Origin: Oscillospiraceae bacterium | GTDB lineage: Bacteria > Bacillota > Clostridia > Oscillospirales > Oscillospiraceae | Length of the DNA stretch: 64,000 nt | Direction: 5' to 3' | NCBI GenBank assembly: GCA_022801715.1 | Contig: JAAWSV010000003.1 | Location: forward strand, 1-64,000 | In this document: piece after piece, positions 43,773-52,427 of the stretch | Layout of the letters: each line of letters opens with the position of its first letter | How positions within the stretch are numbered: position 1 is the stretch's first letter | Position numbers and translations under genes: made by a program | The notes under the pieces: generated by a model | Database searches by the model: none | Told to the model about the DNA's origin: nothing | The model's input: only the letters and a program-made list of their open reading frames with translations

Positions 43773-44345
43773 TTACGCGCCCCGTCCCAGCGCAAAGGCC
43801 TTTTTGTTCATCTCGAGGAACTTCTCCGGCACGCTCTGGCCGATGGCCTCCATCCACTCCGCCTCGGTGAAGTCGAAGTACTGGGAGAGCCGGCCCATGA
43901 GCACCAAGTTCACCGCCTTGGCGGACCCGGCCTCCTCGGCCAGAGAGAGGGCGTCAAAGGCGTCCGCGTCCATGCCGGCTTGGGCCATCTTCTCCACTAA
44001 GTTTTCAGGATAGGCTGCCGCCCCGGTGATCACGGGCATGGGGTTGATCTGCTGGGTGTTGGTGACGATCTTCCCGCCCTTTTTCAGGTACTCCGTCCAC
44101 CGGGCGGCCTCCAGCAGCTCGAAGGAGACGATGAAATCCGCCTCGCCCTTGTCGATGACAGGGGAGTAGACCTTGTCGCCGTAGCGGACATAGGTGACCA
44201 CGCTGCCGCCCCGCTGGGACATGCCGTGAACCTCGGAGACCTTGATATCGTAGCCCTTGGTGAGCAGCAGACGGCCCAGGAGCTTACTGGCCAGCAGGGA
44301 GCCCTGTCCGCCCACGCCGACGATCATGATGTTTTTCGTTTCCAT
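43773..44345 (-). CDS. iorB: Indolepyruvate ferredoxin oxidoreductase, beta subunit
   Basis: A 190-residue gamma-type domain of 2-oxoacid:ferredoxin oxidoreductases. The opening IMIVGVGGQGSLLASKLLGRLL is the CoA/NAD-like binding loop of IorB, and VSEVHGMSQRGGSVVTYVRYG is the family signature. With IorA it interconverts arylpyruvates and arylacetyl-CoA plus CO2 using ferredoxin. GGAGGG lies before the ATG at 44345; a TTG two codons earlier is too close to the ribosome site. Two bases separate it from the iorA stop. Confidence 0.95.
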   Translation of the reverse strand: METKNIMIVGVGGQGSLLASKLLGRLLLTKGYDIKVSEVHGMSQRGGSVVTYVRYGDKVYSPVIDKGEADFIVSFELLEAARWTEYLKKGGKIVTNTQQINPMPVITGAAAYPENLVEKMAQAGMDADAFDALSLAEEAGSAKAVNLVLMGRLSQYFDFTEAEWMEAIGQSVPEKFLEMNKKAFALGRGA

Positions 44346-44347
44346 GC

Positions 44348-46093
44348 TCAACCCTCCTTTTTCCCGCCGCCCAAGGCGTCGAACTTACAGAGCTGTGTAC
44401 ACACGCCGCAGCCGGTGCAGAGTGTGGTGTCGATGACGGCCTTTTTATCCGCAATACTGATAGCGGGACAGCCGATTTTCATACAGGACTTGCAGCCCAC
44501 ACACTTATCCGGGTCGGAGGCGATGGGGCCGGGGTGTTTCACGTACTTCAGCAGCGCGCAGGGCCGGCGGGAGATGATCACCGACGGCTCGTCGGCGGCC
44601 AGCTCCTCCCTCACCGCCTGATCGCACTGGGCCAGGTCGTAGGGGTCCACCACCCGCACCCGCTTAATGCCGATGGCCCGGCAGAGGCTCTCCAGATCAA
44701 TCTTGGTGCAGGGGTTCCCCTTGAGGTTCACGCCGGTGGTGGGGTTCTGCTGGTGCCCGGTCATGCCGGTAATGGAGTTGTCTAAAATAATGACCGTGGA
44801 GTGGGACTCGTTGTAGGCGGTGTTGATCAGCCCCGTAACCCCGGAGTGCATAAAGGTGGAGTCGCCGATCACCGCCACGCTGTGCCGGTTGTCCTCGCTG
44901 CCGCCCGCCTTGTTGAACCCGTGGAGGCCGGAGATGGACGCGCCCATGCAGATGGTGGTGTCCATTGCCGCCAGAGGGGCCACGGCGCCCAAGGTGTAGC
45001 AGCCGATGTCGCCGAATACGGTGCACTTGTTCTGCTTGAGGGTGTAGAACAGCCCTCTGTGGGGGCACCCGGCGCACATCACCGGGGGCCGGGGCGGGAT
45101 GTCCTCCTCCAGCTTCACCCCGGTGGGGTAGGAGCGGGTGAGCTCATAGGCCACCTTGTTGGGACTGAGCTCGTCGATGACGGGGAAATTGCACTCCCCG
45201 GTGCAGGCCAGCCCTAAGTTTCGGCAGTGGTCCTCAATGAAGCTGTCCAGCTCCTCCACCACCACCAGCAGGCTGACAGACTTGGCAAACTCGATGATCT
45301 TTTTCTCCGGCAGAGGCCAGACCATGCCTAATTTCAACACGGGATAGGTGTCGCCGCAGGCCTCCTTCACGTACTGGTAGCTGGTGGAGGAGGTGATGAT
45401 GCCCATCTTGTGATCCTTACCCGGCTCCACGCGGTTGATCTCCGCGGTCTCCGCCCACTCGGTGAGCTTACGGAGCCGCTCCTCCACCACCGGGTGCCGC
45501 CGTTTGGCGTTGCCGGGCATCATGATGTACTTGCCCCCATTCTTCTCGTAGGGCTTCACAGCGGGCTCCACCCGCTCCCCCAGCTCCACCACGCTCTGGG
45601 AGTGGGCAATGCGGGTACACATCTTCAGCATCACCGGCGTATCGAACGCCTCAGAGAGCTCATAGGCCAGCTTGGCGAAGTGAAGGGCCTCGGCGCTGTC
45701 GCTGGGCTCCAGCATGGGGAGCTTGGCGGCCTTGGCGTAGTGGCGGGAGTCCTGCTCGTTCTGGGAGGAGTGCATCCCGGCGTCGTCGGCCACGGCGATG
45801 ACCATGCCGGCGTTGACGCCGGTGTAGGAGATGGTAAAGAGGGGGTCCGCGGCCACATTGAGGCCCACGTGCTTCATGCCGCAGAAGCTGCGGCGTCCGG
45901 CCAGACAGGCCCCGAAGGCGGCCTCCATGGCCACCTTCTCATTGGGGGCCCACTCGGCGTAGATCTCCGGGTATTTGGCGGCGGCCTCGGTGATCTCCGT
46001 ACTGGGCGTACCGGGGTAACTGGAGACGAAGGAGCACCCCGCCTCATAGAGCCCTCTGGCCGCGGCCTCGTTGCCAAGCAGCAGTTTTTTCAT
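44348..46093 (-). CDS. iorA: Indolepyruvate ferredoxin oxidoreductase, alpha subunit
   Basis: A 581-residue thiamine-diphosphate and iron-sulfur enzyme. The N-terminal pyrimidine-binding domain (LLLGNEAAARGLYEAG, SYPGTPSTEI) is followed by a TPP domain (CAGCPHRGLFYTLKQ, GDIGCYTLGAVAPL, VIGDSTFMHSGVTGLINTAY). Two C-terminal 4Fe-4S motifs (CVGCKSCMKIGCP and CTGCGVCTQLC) complete it. All cofactor motifs are intact. It oxidatively decarboxylates aryl-2-oxo acids, or runs in reverse with reduced ferredoxin. AGGAGGTACATAC sets the ATG at 46093, 37 bases after the symporter stop. Confidence 0.96.
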   Translation of the reverse strand: MKKLLLGNEAAARGLYEAGCSFVSSYPGTPSTEITEAAAKYPEIYAEWAPNEKVAMEAAFGACLAGRRSFCGMKHVGLNVAADPLFTISYTGVNAGMVIAVADDAGMHSSQNEQDSRHYAKAAKLPMLEPSDSAEALHFAKLAYELSEAFDTPVMLKMCTRIAHSQSVVELGERVEPAVKPYEKNGGKYIMMPGNAKRRHPVVEERLRKLTEWAETAEINRVEPGKDHKMGIITSSTSYQYVKEACGDTYPVLKLGMVWPLPEKKIIEFAKSVSLLVVVEELDSFIEDHCRNLGLACTGECNFPVIDELSPNKVAYELTRSYPTGVKLEEDIPPRPPVMCAGCPHRGLFYTLKQNKCTVFGDIGCYTLGAVAPLAAMDTTICMGASISGLHGFNKAGGSEDNRHSVAVIGDSTFMHSGVTGLINTAYNESHSTVIILDNSITGMTGHQQNPTTGVNLKGNPCTKIDLESLCRAIGIKRVRVVDPYDLAQCDQAVREELAADEPSVIISRRPCALLKYVKHPGPIASDPDKCVGCKSCMKIGCPAISIADKKAVIDTTLCTGCGVCTQLCKFDALGGGKKEG

Positions 46094-46130
46094 GTATGTA
46101 CCTCCTAAAAAGGGTAATGTTATTCGATCG

Positions 46131-47699
46131 TCAATGTTTCTCGTCACCAATGGAGTCCTTCACCGTCACTGTCACCGTCCGCTCATAACAGGAGAAGACC
46201 TCCTCCAGCCGTTCCGCCGCCGGCGCTCTGGTCACAAGGCTCACCACGGGCACAATTACCAGCCCCGCGATCATGCAGAACGCGCCGGCATTGATGGGGG
46301 ACTGGAGCAGGGCAGGGAAGCTGGGCCGAAAGAAGATGTTGGCCAGCATCACCACCGTAGAGAAGACGAAGCTCACCCCACAGGCGGCCTTGGTGGTCCG
46401 CTTCCAGTACAGCCCATAGAGGAACGGCGCCAAAAACGCCCCGGCCAGCGCCCCCCAGGAGACACCCATCAGCTGGGCGATAAAGGTGACGTTGGACCTG
46501 TACTGAATCAACGCGATCACCACGGAGATGGCAATAAACACCACCACCAAGCCCCGCATCCACTTCACCTGCCGTTTTTCGTCCATATCCTTTATGATAT
46601 TACCCTTAATGAAATCCAATGTCAAGGTGGAGCTGGAGGCCAAAACCAAGGAGGACAGGGTGGACATGGACGCCGACAGCACTAAGATCACCACCACGGC
46701 AATAAGGAAGGAGGGCAGTCCCGAGAGCATAGTGGGAATTACGCTGTCAAAGCCCCCCACAATGCTGCCGTCGGAATGAAACTGCATCTGCCCCGCAAAC
46801 AGCCGCCCGAATCCGCCGAGGAAGTAGCACCCGCCGGACACAATCAGGGCAAAGGCCGTGGAGATCACCGTCCCCTTGCTGATGGCCGCCTCGCTCTTGA
46901 TGGCGTAAAACTTCTGCACCATCTGGGGCAGTCCCCAGGTTCCCAAACTGGTCAGAATCACCACGCCCAAGAGATTCACCGGGTCCGGCCCAAAGAAGGA
47001 GTTGAATACCCCCGGCGCAGAGGACACCGCGGGGTCACTGACCGCCGCCAGCTTCTCCAGCGCGGCCAAAAAGCCCCCCTGTGTGTTCAGCACCGCCAGA
47101 ATCACCGCAATAATCCCGACGATCATAATGATTCCCTGAATAAAATCGTTAATCGCCGTGGCCATATACCCCCCGGCAATCACATAGATACCGGTCAAAA
47201 TGGCCATCGCCACAACACATAGAGAATAATCAATATTAAATGCCATCCCAAACAGCCGGGACAGTCCATTGTACAGCGAGGCGGTATAGGGGATCAAAAA
47301 GATGAAGATGATCACCGATGCCCACAGCTTCAGCGCCCCGCTTGAGAACCGCTTGCCGAAGAACTCCGGCATAGTGGCGCTGTCGAGGTGCTGCGTCATG
47401 ACACGCGTCCGCCGTCCCAGCACCGCCCAAGCCAGCAGGGACCCAATAAAAGCGTTTCCCAGTCCGGCCCAAGTGGCGGCAATACCATACTTCCACCCGA
47501 ACTGCCCCGCATAGCCCACAAAGACCACCGCGGAGAAGTAGCTGGTCCCATAGGCAAAAGCAGTAAGCCAAGGCCCCACAGACCGTCCGCCCAGCACAAA
47601 TCCATTCACATCCGTAGCATGCCGCCGGCAGTAGAGCCCAATACCGATCATCACGCCAAAGAACAGCAGCAGCATAACCAATTTAATTGCCAAGTCCAT
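46131..47699 (-). CDS. Sodium:solute symporter family transporter
   Basis: A 522-residue SSS-family importer with about 13 membrane helices (first at about 5-25, MLLLFFGVMIGIGLYCRR). GTSYFSAVVFVGYAGQFGWKYG and DSATMPEFFGKRF are family blocks, and the sodium-site helix shows ASMSTLSSLVLASSSTLTLDF. SSS members take up proline, pantothenate, acetate, phenylacetate and similar solutes. Between an acyl-CoA ligase and IorAB the best guess is an aryl or short-chain carboxylate. GAGGGTGA lies eight bases before the ATG. Confidence 0.92.
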   Translation of the reverse strand: MDLAIKLVMLLLFFGVMIGIGLYCRRHATDVNGFVLGGRSVGPWLTAFAYGTSYFSAVVFVGYAGQFGWKYGIAATWAGLGNAFIGSLLAWAVLGRRTRVMTQHLDSATMPEFFGKRFSSGALKLWASVIIFIFLIPYTASLYNGLSRLFGMAFNIDYSLCVVAMAILTGIYVIAGGYMATAINDFIQGIIMIVGIIAVILAVLNTQGGFLAALEKLAAVSDPAVSSAPGVFNSFFGPDPVNLLGVVILTSLGTWGLPQMVQKFYAIKSEAAISKGTVISTAFALIVSGGCYFLGGFGRLFAGQMQFHSDGSIVGGFDSVIPTMLSGLPSFLIAVVVILVLSASMSTLSSLVLASSSTLTLDFIKGNIIKDMDEKRQVKWMRGLVVVFIAISVVIALIQYRSNVTFIAQLMGVSWGALAGAFLAPFLYGLYWKRTTKAACGVSFVFSTVVMLANIFFRPSFPALLQSPINAGAFCMIAGLVIVPVVSLVTRAPAAERLEEVFSCYERTVTVTVKDSIGDEKH

Positions 47700-47728
47700 T
47701 GAAGATTCACCCTCTTATTTGTTTTTTT

Positions 47729-47852
47729 GAATGAGGAATGTTAGGAATGTAAGGTGTCCGGCCCCGCCGAACGATTTGAAAATTTTTGAAAGGGTTGCCT
47801 GTTACCGGCTGCACTGTGCTGGCAAAATTCCTCATTCATAGTTCCTGATTTG
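47729..47852. repeat. Interspersed repeat, copy 4 (degenerate)
   Basis: Starts GAATGAGGAATGTTAGGAAT and ends AATTCCTCATTCATAGTTCC, so the inverted-end plan of copies 1-3 is kept. It fills the gap between the acyl-CoA ligase and symporter genes. Confidence 0.5.
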
Positions 47853-47869
47853 TTGAAAGCCAAAGGCTT

Positions 47870-49507
47870 TCAATTCATGGTCTGCGCCTCCACCAGCCTC
47901 CCATGACAGTACCGCTCCCGGAGGACCGGCTTCTCGATCTTGCCGGTGGGGTTGCGGGGTACATCGTCAAAGATGATCTTCCGGGGGCGCTTGTAGCGGG
48001 GGAGCTCCCGGCAGAAGGCGTTGATCTCCTCCTCCGTGCAGGTCTGGCCCTCCTTGACAGCGATGATGGCGGCGGCGATCTCGCCCAAGCGGGCGTCGGG
48101 CAGGCCGATTACCGCCACGTCCTTGATCTTGTCGTTCTTGCGCAGGAAGTCCTCGATCTGCACCGGGTAGAGGTTCTCACCGCCGCTGATGATCACGTCC
48201 TTCTTCCGGTCCACCAAGTAGATGAAGCCGTCCTCGTCCATCCGGGCCATGTCGCCGGTGTAGAGCCAGCCATTTTTCAGTACCTCCGCCGTGGCCTCTG
48301 GGTTCTTGTAGTAGCAGAGCATCACCCCGGGGCCTTGGACAATCAGCTCGCCCACATCCCCTTGGGGAACCTCCTGACCGCTCTCGTCCACGATCCGTGT
48401 CCTCCACTGGTAGCCGGGGACACCGATGGCCCCCACCTTGTGGATGTTCTCCACGCCGAGGTGGACGCAGCCCGGCCCGATGGACTCCGAGAGGCCGTAG
48501 TTGGTGTCGTAGAGGTGGTGGGGGAAGACCTGCTTCCACCGCTTGATCAGGCTGGGGGGCACCGGCTGGGCGCCGATGTGCATCAGCCGCCACTGGTCCA
48601 GGTAGTAGTCTTTCAGCTCCACACGACCGCTGTCGATGGCGTCCAGCAGGTCCTGCGCCCAGGGCACCAGCAGCCACACGATGGTGCACTTCTCCTCTGT
48701 GACCGCCCGGAGAATCCACTCCGGCTTCACTCCCCGGAGGAGCACCGCCCGGCTGCCGGAGACCAAGGAGCCGAACCAGTGCATCTTGGCCCCGGTGTGG
48801 TAGAGGGGCGGGATGCAGAGGAACACGTCCCCCCGCTTCTGCCCGTGGTGGTGCTGCTCGGTCATGCAGGAGCAGAGGAGGGCCCGGTGGTTATGTAGAA
48901 TCGCCTTGGGGAAGCCGGTGGTGCCGGAGGAGAAGTAGATGGCGGCGTGGTCCTCCTCGCTGAGGGCCACCGGCGGCGCGCTGGAGGAGCAGAAGCCCAT
49001 CAGCGTACAGCAGTCCTCGGCGTACTTGGGTGCGTTCCGCCCCACAAAAAAGCGCATCCTGAGACCGGTGAGCTCGGCCGCAATGGGATCTATCCGTGTG
49101 ATAAACTCCGGCCCAAAGACCAGTACCTCCACATCCGCCAGCTCCAGGCAGTATTTGATCTCATCGCTGGCATAGCGGAAGTTCATGGGTACGGCGATGC
49201 ACCCGGCCTTGAGAATGCCGAAGTACAGCGGCAGCCACTCCAAGCAGTTCATCAGCAGGATCCCCACCTTGGTGCCCCGTTCCACCCCCCGGCTGAGCAG
49301 GAGGTTGGCAAAGCGGTTGGCCCTGCGGTCAAAGTCCCGCCAGCTCAGCTCCCGCCGGTAGGGGGCGTCGGGCATGGCGTTCTCGATCAGACTGAAATCC
49401 CGCCAAGTGACGGCATTGTCCCGCTCCTCGGAGGGGTTGATCTCCACCAAGCTCACCTCGCTGCCGTAGAGCCGGGCATTGCGCTCCAAAAAGTCCGTAA
49501 TTACCAT
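47870..49507 (-). CDS. AMP-dependent acyl/aryl-CoA ligase
   Basis: A 545-residue ANL-superfamily ligase. The P-loop is AAIYFSSGTTGFPKAILHN (about 193-211). YGLSESIGPG, GWLYTGDMARMDEDGFIYLVDRKKDVI and the catalytic Lys in NPTGKIEKP follow in order. An insert after residue 25 (INPSEERDNAVTWRDFSLIE) is unusual and may form a small subdomain. It is the first gene after the T-box leader, so it responds most directly. It is a second CoA ligase in the operon besides PaaK, perhaps with a different aryl or aliphatic acid. AAGGAG lies eight bases before the ATG at 49507; an ATG two codons earlier is too close. Confidence 0.93.
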   Translation of the reverse strand: MVITDFLERNARLYGSEVSLVEINPSEERDNAVTWRDFSLIENAMPDAPYRRELSWRDFDRRANRFANLLLSRGVERGTKVGILLMNCLEWLPLYFGILKAGCIAVPMNFRYASDEIKYCLELADVEVLVFGPEFITRIDPIAAELTGLRMRFFVGRNAPKYAEDCCTLMGFCSSSAPPVALSEEDHAAIYFSSGTTGFPKAILHNHRALLCSCMTEQHHHGQKRGDVFLCIPPLYHTGAKMHWFGSLVSGSRAVLLRGVKPEWILRAVTEEKCTIVWLLVPWAQDLLDAIDSGRVELKDYYLDQWRLMHIGAQPVPPSLIKRWKQVFPHHLYDTNYGLSESIGPGCVHLGVENIHKVGAIGVPGYQWRTRIVDESGQEVPQGDVGELIVQGPGVMLCYYKNPEATAEVLKNGWLYTGDMARMDEDGFIYLVDRKKDVIISGGENLYPVQIEDFLRKNDKIKDVAVIGLPDARLGEIAAAIIAVKEGQTCTEEEINAFCRELPRYKRPRKIIFDDVPRNPTGKIEKPVLRERYCHGRLVEAQTMN

Positions 49508-49572
49508 ATCCATATCTCCTTTTTCATCTCAGGGGCCGTCCCGACTGGCCCCCATCTCCGCCTGTGAGGCAA

Positions 49573-49870
49573 TAAAAAAACCGCCCTCCGCAAGAAACTT
49601 GCAGAGGACGAGAAACTCCCGTGGTACCACCTCAATTTACCGCCAGAGGGCGGCCTCACCGAACCCCAGCGTTGACGCATATACTGGAATCCCCGCGCGC
49701 TACCGGGCGCACCCGTCAGTGCCTACTGCCCGGATACACCGGGGTTCCGCACGCCGCTCAGGGGAGTATTCAGCACCGGTCCCCCTGCCGGCTTCCACCT
49801 GCCGCCGGCTCTCTGAGAGGGAAAACTGGCCCTACTTGGCCCCGTCCTCGCGTTGGTCAAATGAACTATG
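49573..49870 (-). promoter_or_regulatory. T-box riboswitch, specifier UAC (tyrosine)
   Basis: The leader shows the T-box core GGTGGTACCACGG (about 49618-49630) for uncharged tRNA acceptor binding. Stem I has a K-turn (GAGGACGGGG against CCCCTGAGCGG), a specifier-loop AGTA (49833-49836) opposite GAA followed by TAC (49766-49768), and a distal AGAGAG loop. The terminator is CCTCTGCAAG-TTT-CTTGCGGAGG then GCGG and seven T (49573-49607). In T-boxes of known structure the codon directly follows GAA, so the specifier is UAC, Tyr. The base after the codon is U rather than the usual purine. Confidence 0.9.
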
Positions 49871-49876
49871 TAAGAA

Positions 49877-49905
49877 ACTTTACTACTTTTAGGCGCTAAA
49901 GTCAA
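49877..49905 (-). promoter_or_regulatory. Promoter of the T-box operon
   Basis: Minus-strand TTGACT (49900-49905), 17 bases, TAAAGT (49877-49882). Transcription would start about at 49870, the 5' edge of the T-box. Confidence 0.75.
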
Positions 49906-49982
49906 GAGGAATTTTTTCAAATTATGCACACTTCGCCCGATATCCAACCGGCAGCTTCCATATACTGGATAGCCCGCGCCTG

Positions 49983-50339
49983 TCAGAGCCAGCTCAAATC
50001 CTCCTCCGGCCTAAAGGGTCGCTTCCAAAACACCGCATTCTCCTGGGCCCTGAGCACCAGCGCCCGCTTTTTCCGCAGCAATGCCTGGTCCAGTTCTCTG
50101 ATCACCTGCGCCGCCCCAATCTGACAGTCGGAGCCGTCGTAGTCGTCACACAGCAGAAAGTCAAAGAGCAGGTCCGCCAGTGCCTCGTCCTCCCGATGCT
50201 TGGCAAAAAACGCCTCCAGAGGCCTTGCAAACCGGACATTACAGCTCTGAATCAGATACTCCTTCAGCCGCTCCTGGTCCCACACCCCCTCCCGCAGGGG
50301 GCAGTCCTGCCGCAGTGCCTCCCAAGTTTCATAGCGCAT
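49983..50339 (-). CDS. Uncharacterised small protein
   Basis: A 118-residue cytoplasmic protein that I do not recognise. It is mostly helical and charged (WEALRQDCPLREGVWDQERL, FARPLEAFFAKHREDEALAD). A CDDYDGSDCQ loop sits between two Cys, and the C-terminal half is Arg/Lys-rich (LDQALLRKKRALVLRAQENA). GGAGG lies before GTG-ATG; I take the ATG at 50339. It lies 11 bases after the phzF-like gene on the same strand and probably ends that operon. There is no catalytic motif. Confidence 0.65.
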   Translation of the reverse strand: MRYETWEALRQDCPLREGVWDQERLKEYLIQSCNVRFARPLEAFFAKHREDEALADLLFDFLLCDDYDGSDCQIGAAQVIRELDQALLRKKRALVLRAQENAVFWKRPFRPEEDLSWL

Positions 50340-50350
50340 CACCCCACCTC

Positions 50351-51202
50351 CTACAGCTCCAGATCCCGCTCACAAACCAAATACCCGGTTCCGCCTGCGA
50401 ACACGCCGTCAATCCCGCTGCTGCCGTCAAAGGACAGCTCCACCGTGATCCGCGACGGCGCCCCCAGCTCATGGCCCTGCTCAAAGACGTACCGATCCCT
50501 CCGCATCCCATGGGCCGCCAGATAGCAGGCCAGCGCACAGCTGGAGGTGCCGGTGGCCGCCTCCTCGTCGATCCCCACCAGAGGGGCAAAGTTCCGGCAG
50601 TAGGCGGAGATTCCCGCCTCCTCTGACAGGGCGAAGGCGTGGACGCCGGTGACATCCCGAGCCCGGCTCAGGGCCTTCATGGTCTTCAGATCCGGCGCCA
50701 GCGCCGCCAGCGCCCTCCGGGAGGCTATGGGGAGCAGAATGTCCCGCAGTCCGGTGGACACCACCTGCACGGGGAGATCGGTGTGAACCGCCCCAGCCTC
50801 CACGCACCCAGCCAGCTCCTGTACCGCCAGCACCTCGCCGTACACCGGCCGGTTCTGCTCCATCCGCACCGTCCCCTCCCCGGATACCGCCATCCGCAGA
50901 AGGCCCGCCTTGGTCTCCATCATAAACTCCCCCGCGGACAGACGGCCCAGCCGATGCAGCAGGGTAAAGGAGGCAATGGTGGCGTGGCCGCAGAGGGGCA
51001 CCTCCTCTGTGGGCGTGAAGTATTCGATTTTCCAGTCCGCCCGGTCCGAGGCGGTGACAAAGGCGGTCTCCGAGTACCCCAGCGCCGCCGCCGCGGCCAT
51101 CTTCTGCGCCGGTGTAAGCTCCGGCCGGTTCAGCACCACCCCGGCCCGATTTCCCCCGCCTCCATCCTTGCTGAAGGCGCTGACCACGTAGACATGGATC
51201 AT
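50351..51202 (-). CDS. PhzF family isomerase
   Basis: A 283-residue protein of the diaminopimelate epimerase-like PhzF family. The catalytic Glu45 lies in LGYSETAFV. FTPTEEVPLCGHATIASF and FAPLVGIDEEAATGTSSCALACYL are the two conserved halves that bind the substrate. Most family members outside phenazine clusters have unknown substrates; no phenazine genes are present here. AGGGGTACGT precedes the ATG. It overlaps the upstream MBL gene by four bases, so the two are coupled. Confidence 0.92.
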   Translation of the reverse strand: MIHVYVVSAFSKDGGGGNRAGVVLNRPELTPAQKMAAAAALGYSETAFVTASDRADWKIEYFTPTEEVPLCGHATIASFTLLHRLGRLSAGEFMMETKAGLLRMAVSGEGTVRMEQNRPVYGEVLAVQELAGCVEAGAVHTDLPVQVVSTGLRDILLPIASRRALAALAPDLKTMKALSRARDVTGVHAFALSEEAGISAYCRNFAPLVGIDEEAATGTSSCALACYLAAHGMRRDRYVFEQGHELGAPSRITVELSFDGSSGIDGVFAGGTGYLVCERDLEL

Positions 51203-51894
51203 ACGTACCCCTCCTGTTCATAGATACCGCCGTGACAGCAGAGATACCGCCGGCACTGGTACTGCTCCAGCCGCCTCAAAGACTGCTCCGCCGCCTCCAA
51301 ATTGAGGCAGAAGCCGGGATTGGCCACCGCCAGCCGTCCATTCTCCACCACAGCGGCATCCCCGGTGATCAAATACGCATTGTCCAGCGCCCGAAGGGAG
51401 ATGTGTCCCGGCGTGTGTCCGGGGGTGGCGATGATCTCGCAGCCCCCGCCCCAGTCAAACCGGTCCCCGTCATGGACCAGCACATCCACCGGAACACACC
51501 GCAGCGCCTGCAGCCGCCGGCAAAACTGCTCTCCCCAAGCCCGCTGCTCCTCCGGCAGCCGCTCCTGCAGGTCCTCTGCCTGCTGGAGACGCAGGTTCTT
51601 CCTCACACCCTCTATATAAGGCGCCTCCTCCGCGGAGGCATAGATCCGCAGCCGGGGGCAGACGGCCTTCAGTTCCGCTGCCGCCCCCATGTGGTCGTCG
51701 TCCTGATGGGTCAAAACCAGCCCCGCCAGCTCCTCCAGCGCCACACCGCAGCCCCTCAGCGCCTCCTCCAGCTGCCGCAAAGACCCGGGATAGCCGCAAT
51801 CCACCAGCACAGCCCCGTCTTTTCCCGCCAGCACTGCCAGCGAGAGCACCTGCTCCGGGTACACCAACCGCAATACCTGATATCGTTCCATCAT
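51199..51894 (-). CDS. MBL-fold hydrolase (glyoxalase II-like)
   Basis: A 231-residue metallo-beta-lactamase-fold protein. VLTHQDDDHMGAA carries His63, Asp65, Asp67 and His68, so Asp replaces the second His of HxHxDH. TPGHTPGHISLRALD and the late CHGG supply the remaining ligands. The substrate is unknown. The ribosome site AGGAATTTT is provided by the end of an interspersed repeat; the start may be either of two adjacent ATGs (51894 or 51891). It overlaps PhzF downstream. Confidence 0.85.
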   Translation of the reverse strand: MMERYQVLRLVYPEQVLSLAVLAGKDGAVLVDCGYPGSLRQLEEALRGCGVALEELAGLVLTHQDDDHMGAAAELKAVCPRLRIYASAEEAPYIEGVRKNLRLQQAEDLQERLPEEQRAWGEQFCRRLQALRCVPVDVLVHDGDRFDWGGGCEIIATPGHTPGHISLRALDNAYLITGDAAVVENGRLAVANPGFCLNLEAAEQSLRRLEQYQCRRYLCCHGGIYEQEGYV

Positions 51895-51895
51895 A

Positions 51896-51922
51896 AAATT
51901 CCTGACTCCTAATTCCTCGTTG
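51896..51922. repeat. Partial interspersed repeat (copy 5) recruited into gene ends
   Basis: On the minus strand GAGGAATTAGGAGTCAGGAA matches the arm of copies 1 and 2. It supplies the last codons and TAG stop of the ECF S-component gene and the ribosome site of the MBL gene. Confidence 0.6.
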
Positions 51923-52427
51923 GCAAAAGCCGTCCCAAAACCTCCCGGCACGGCCGGAACAGCGCCAGCGTCATCACAAAATTACCCACACAGTGGACCA
52001 CATCAAAGGGGATGCCCTGCACCCACCAGCTCAGCGCGAAGGCCCACTCGCCGCCGAGAAAGTAGGGCGGGGTGCACAGCAGCCCGAAGCACAGCCCGAA
52101 GCCCCCCGCCGCCACGGCCCACCCCACAGGGGAGTCCATCCGCCGGAGGAGAATCCCCATCAGCGCCGGAATGGCCCACACATAGAGGTAGCAGGCAGAC
52201 CAGAGCCCGAAGCCCCAAGTGGCATACTCCATAGCCACATAGACATATACAGGAAACAGCGCCCGCCAGCCCAGCACCGCCGCGTAGACGAGAATCAGGG
52301 GAGTCACCGGCTCAATATTGGGGATCCAGGCCAGCGCCATCTTGGCCGCAAACAGCACCCCGCCTAAGAGCCCCATCACCGCCAGATCCCGGGCACTCAG
52401 CGCCGGACGGCTACGAGGCGTGGTCAT
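51909..52427 (-). CDS. ECF transporter S component
   Basis: A 172-residue integral membrane protein with about five or six helices (LAVMGLLGGVLFAAKMALAW, PVTPLILVYAAVLGWRALFP, YATWGFGLWSACYLYVWAIP and others). The layout is that of substrate-specific S components of energy-coupling factor vitamin importers; the shared EcfAA'T module is not in the window. It overlaps the DUF4430 gene, whose domain resembles transcobalamin, so cobalamin or another corrinoid is the likely cargo. The start is uncertain because no clear ribosome site precedes the ATG at 52427; coupling to DUF4430 translation would explain this. Confidence 0.75.
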   Translation of the reverse strand: MTTPRSRPALSARDLAVMGLLGGVLFAAKMALAWIPNIEPVTPLILVYAAVLGWRALFPVYVYVAMEYATWGFGLWSACYLYVWAIPALMGILLRRMDSPVGWAVAAGGFGLCFGLLCTPPYFLGGEWAFALSWWVQGIPFDVVHCVGNFVMTLALFRPCREVLGRLLPTRN

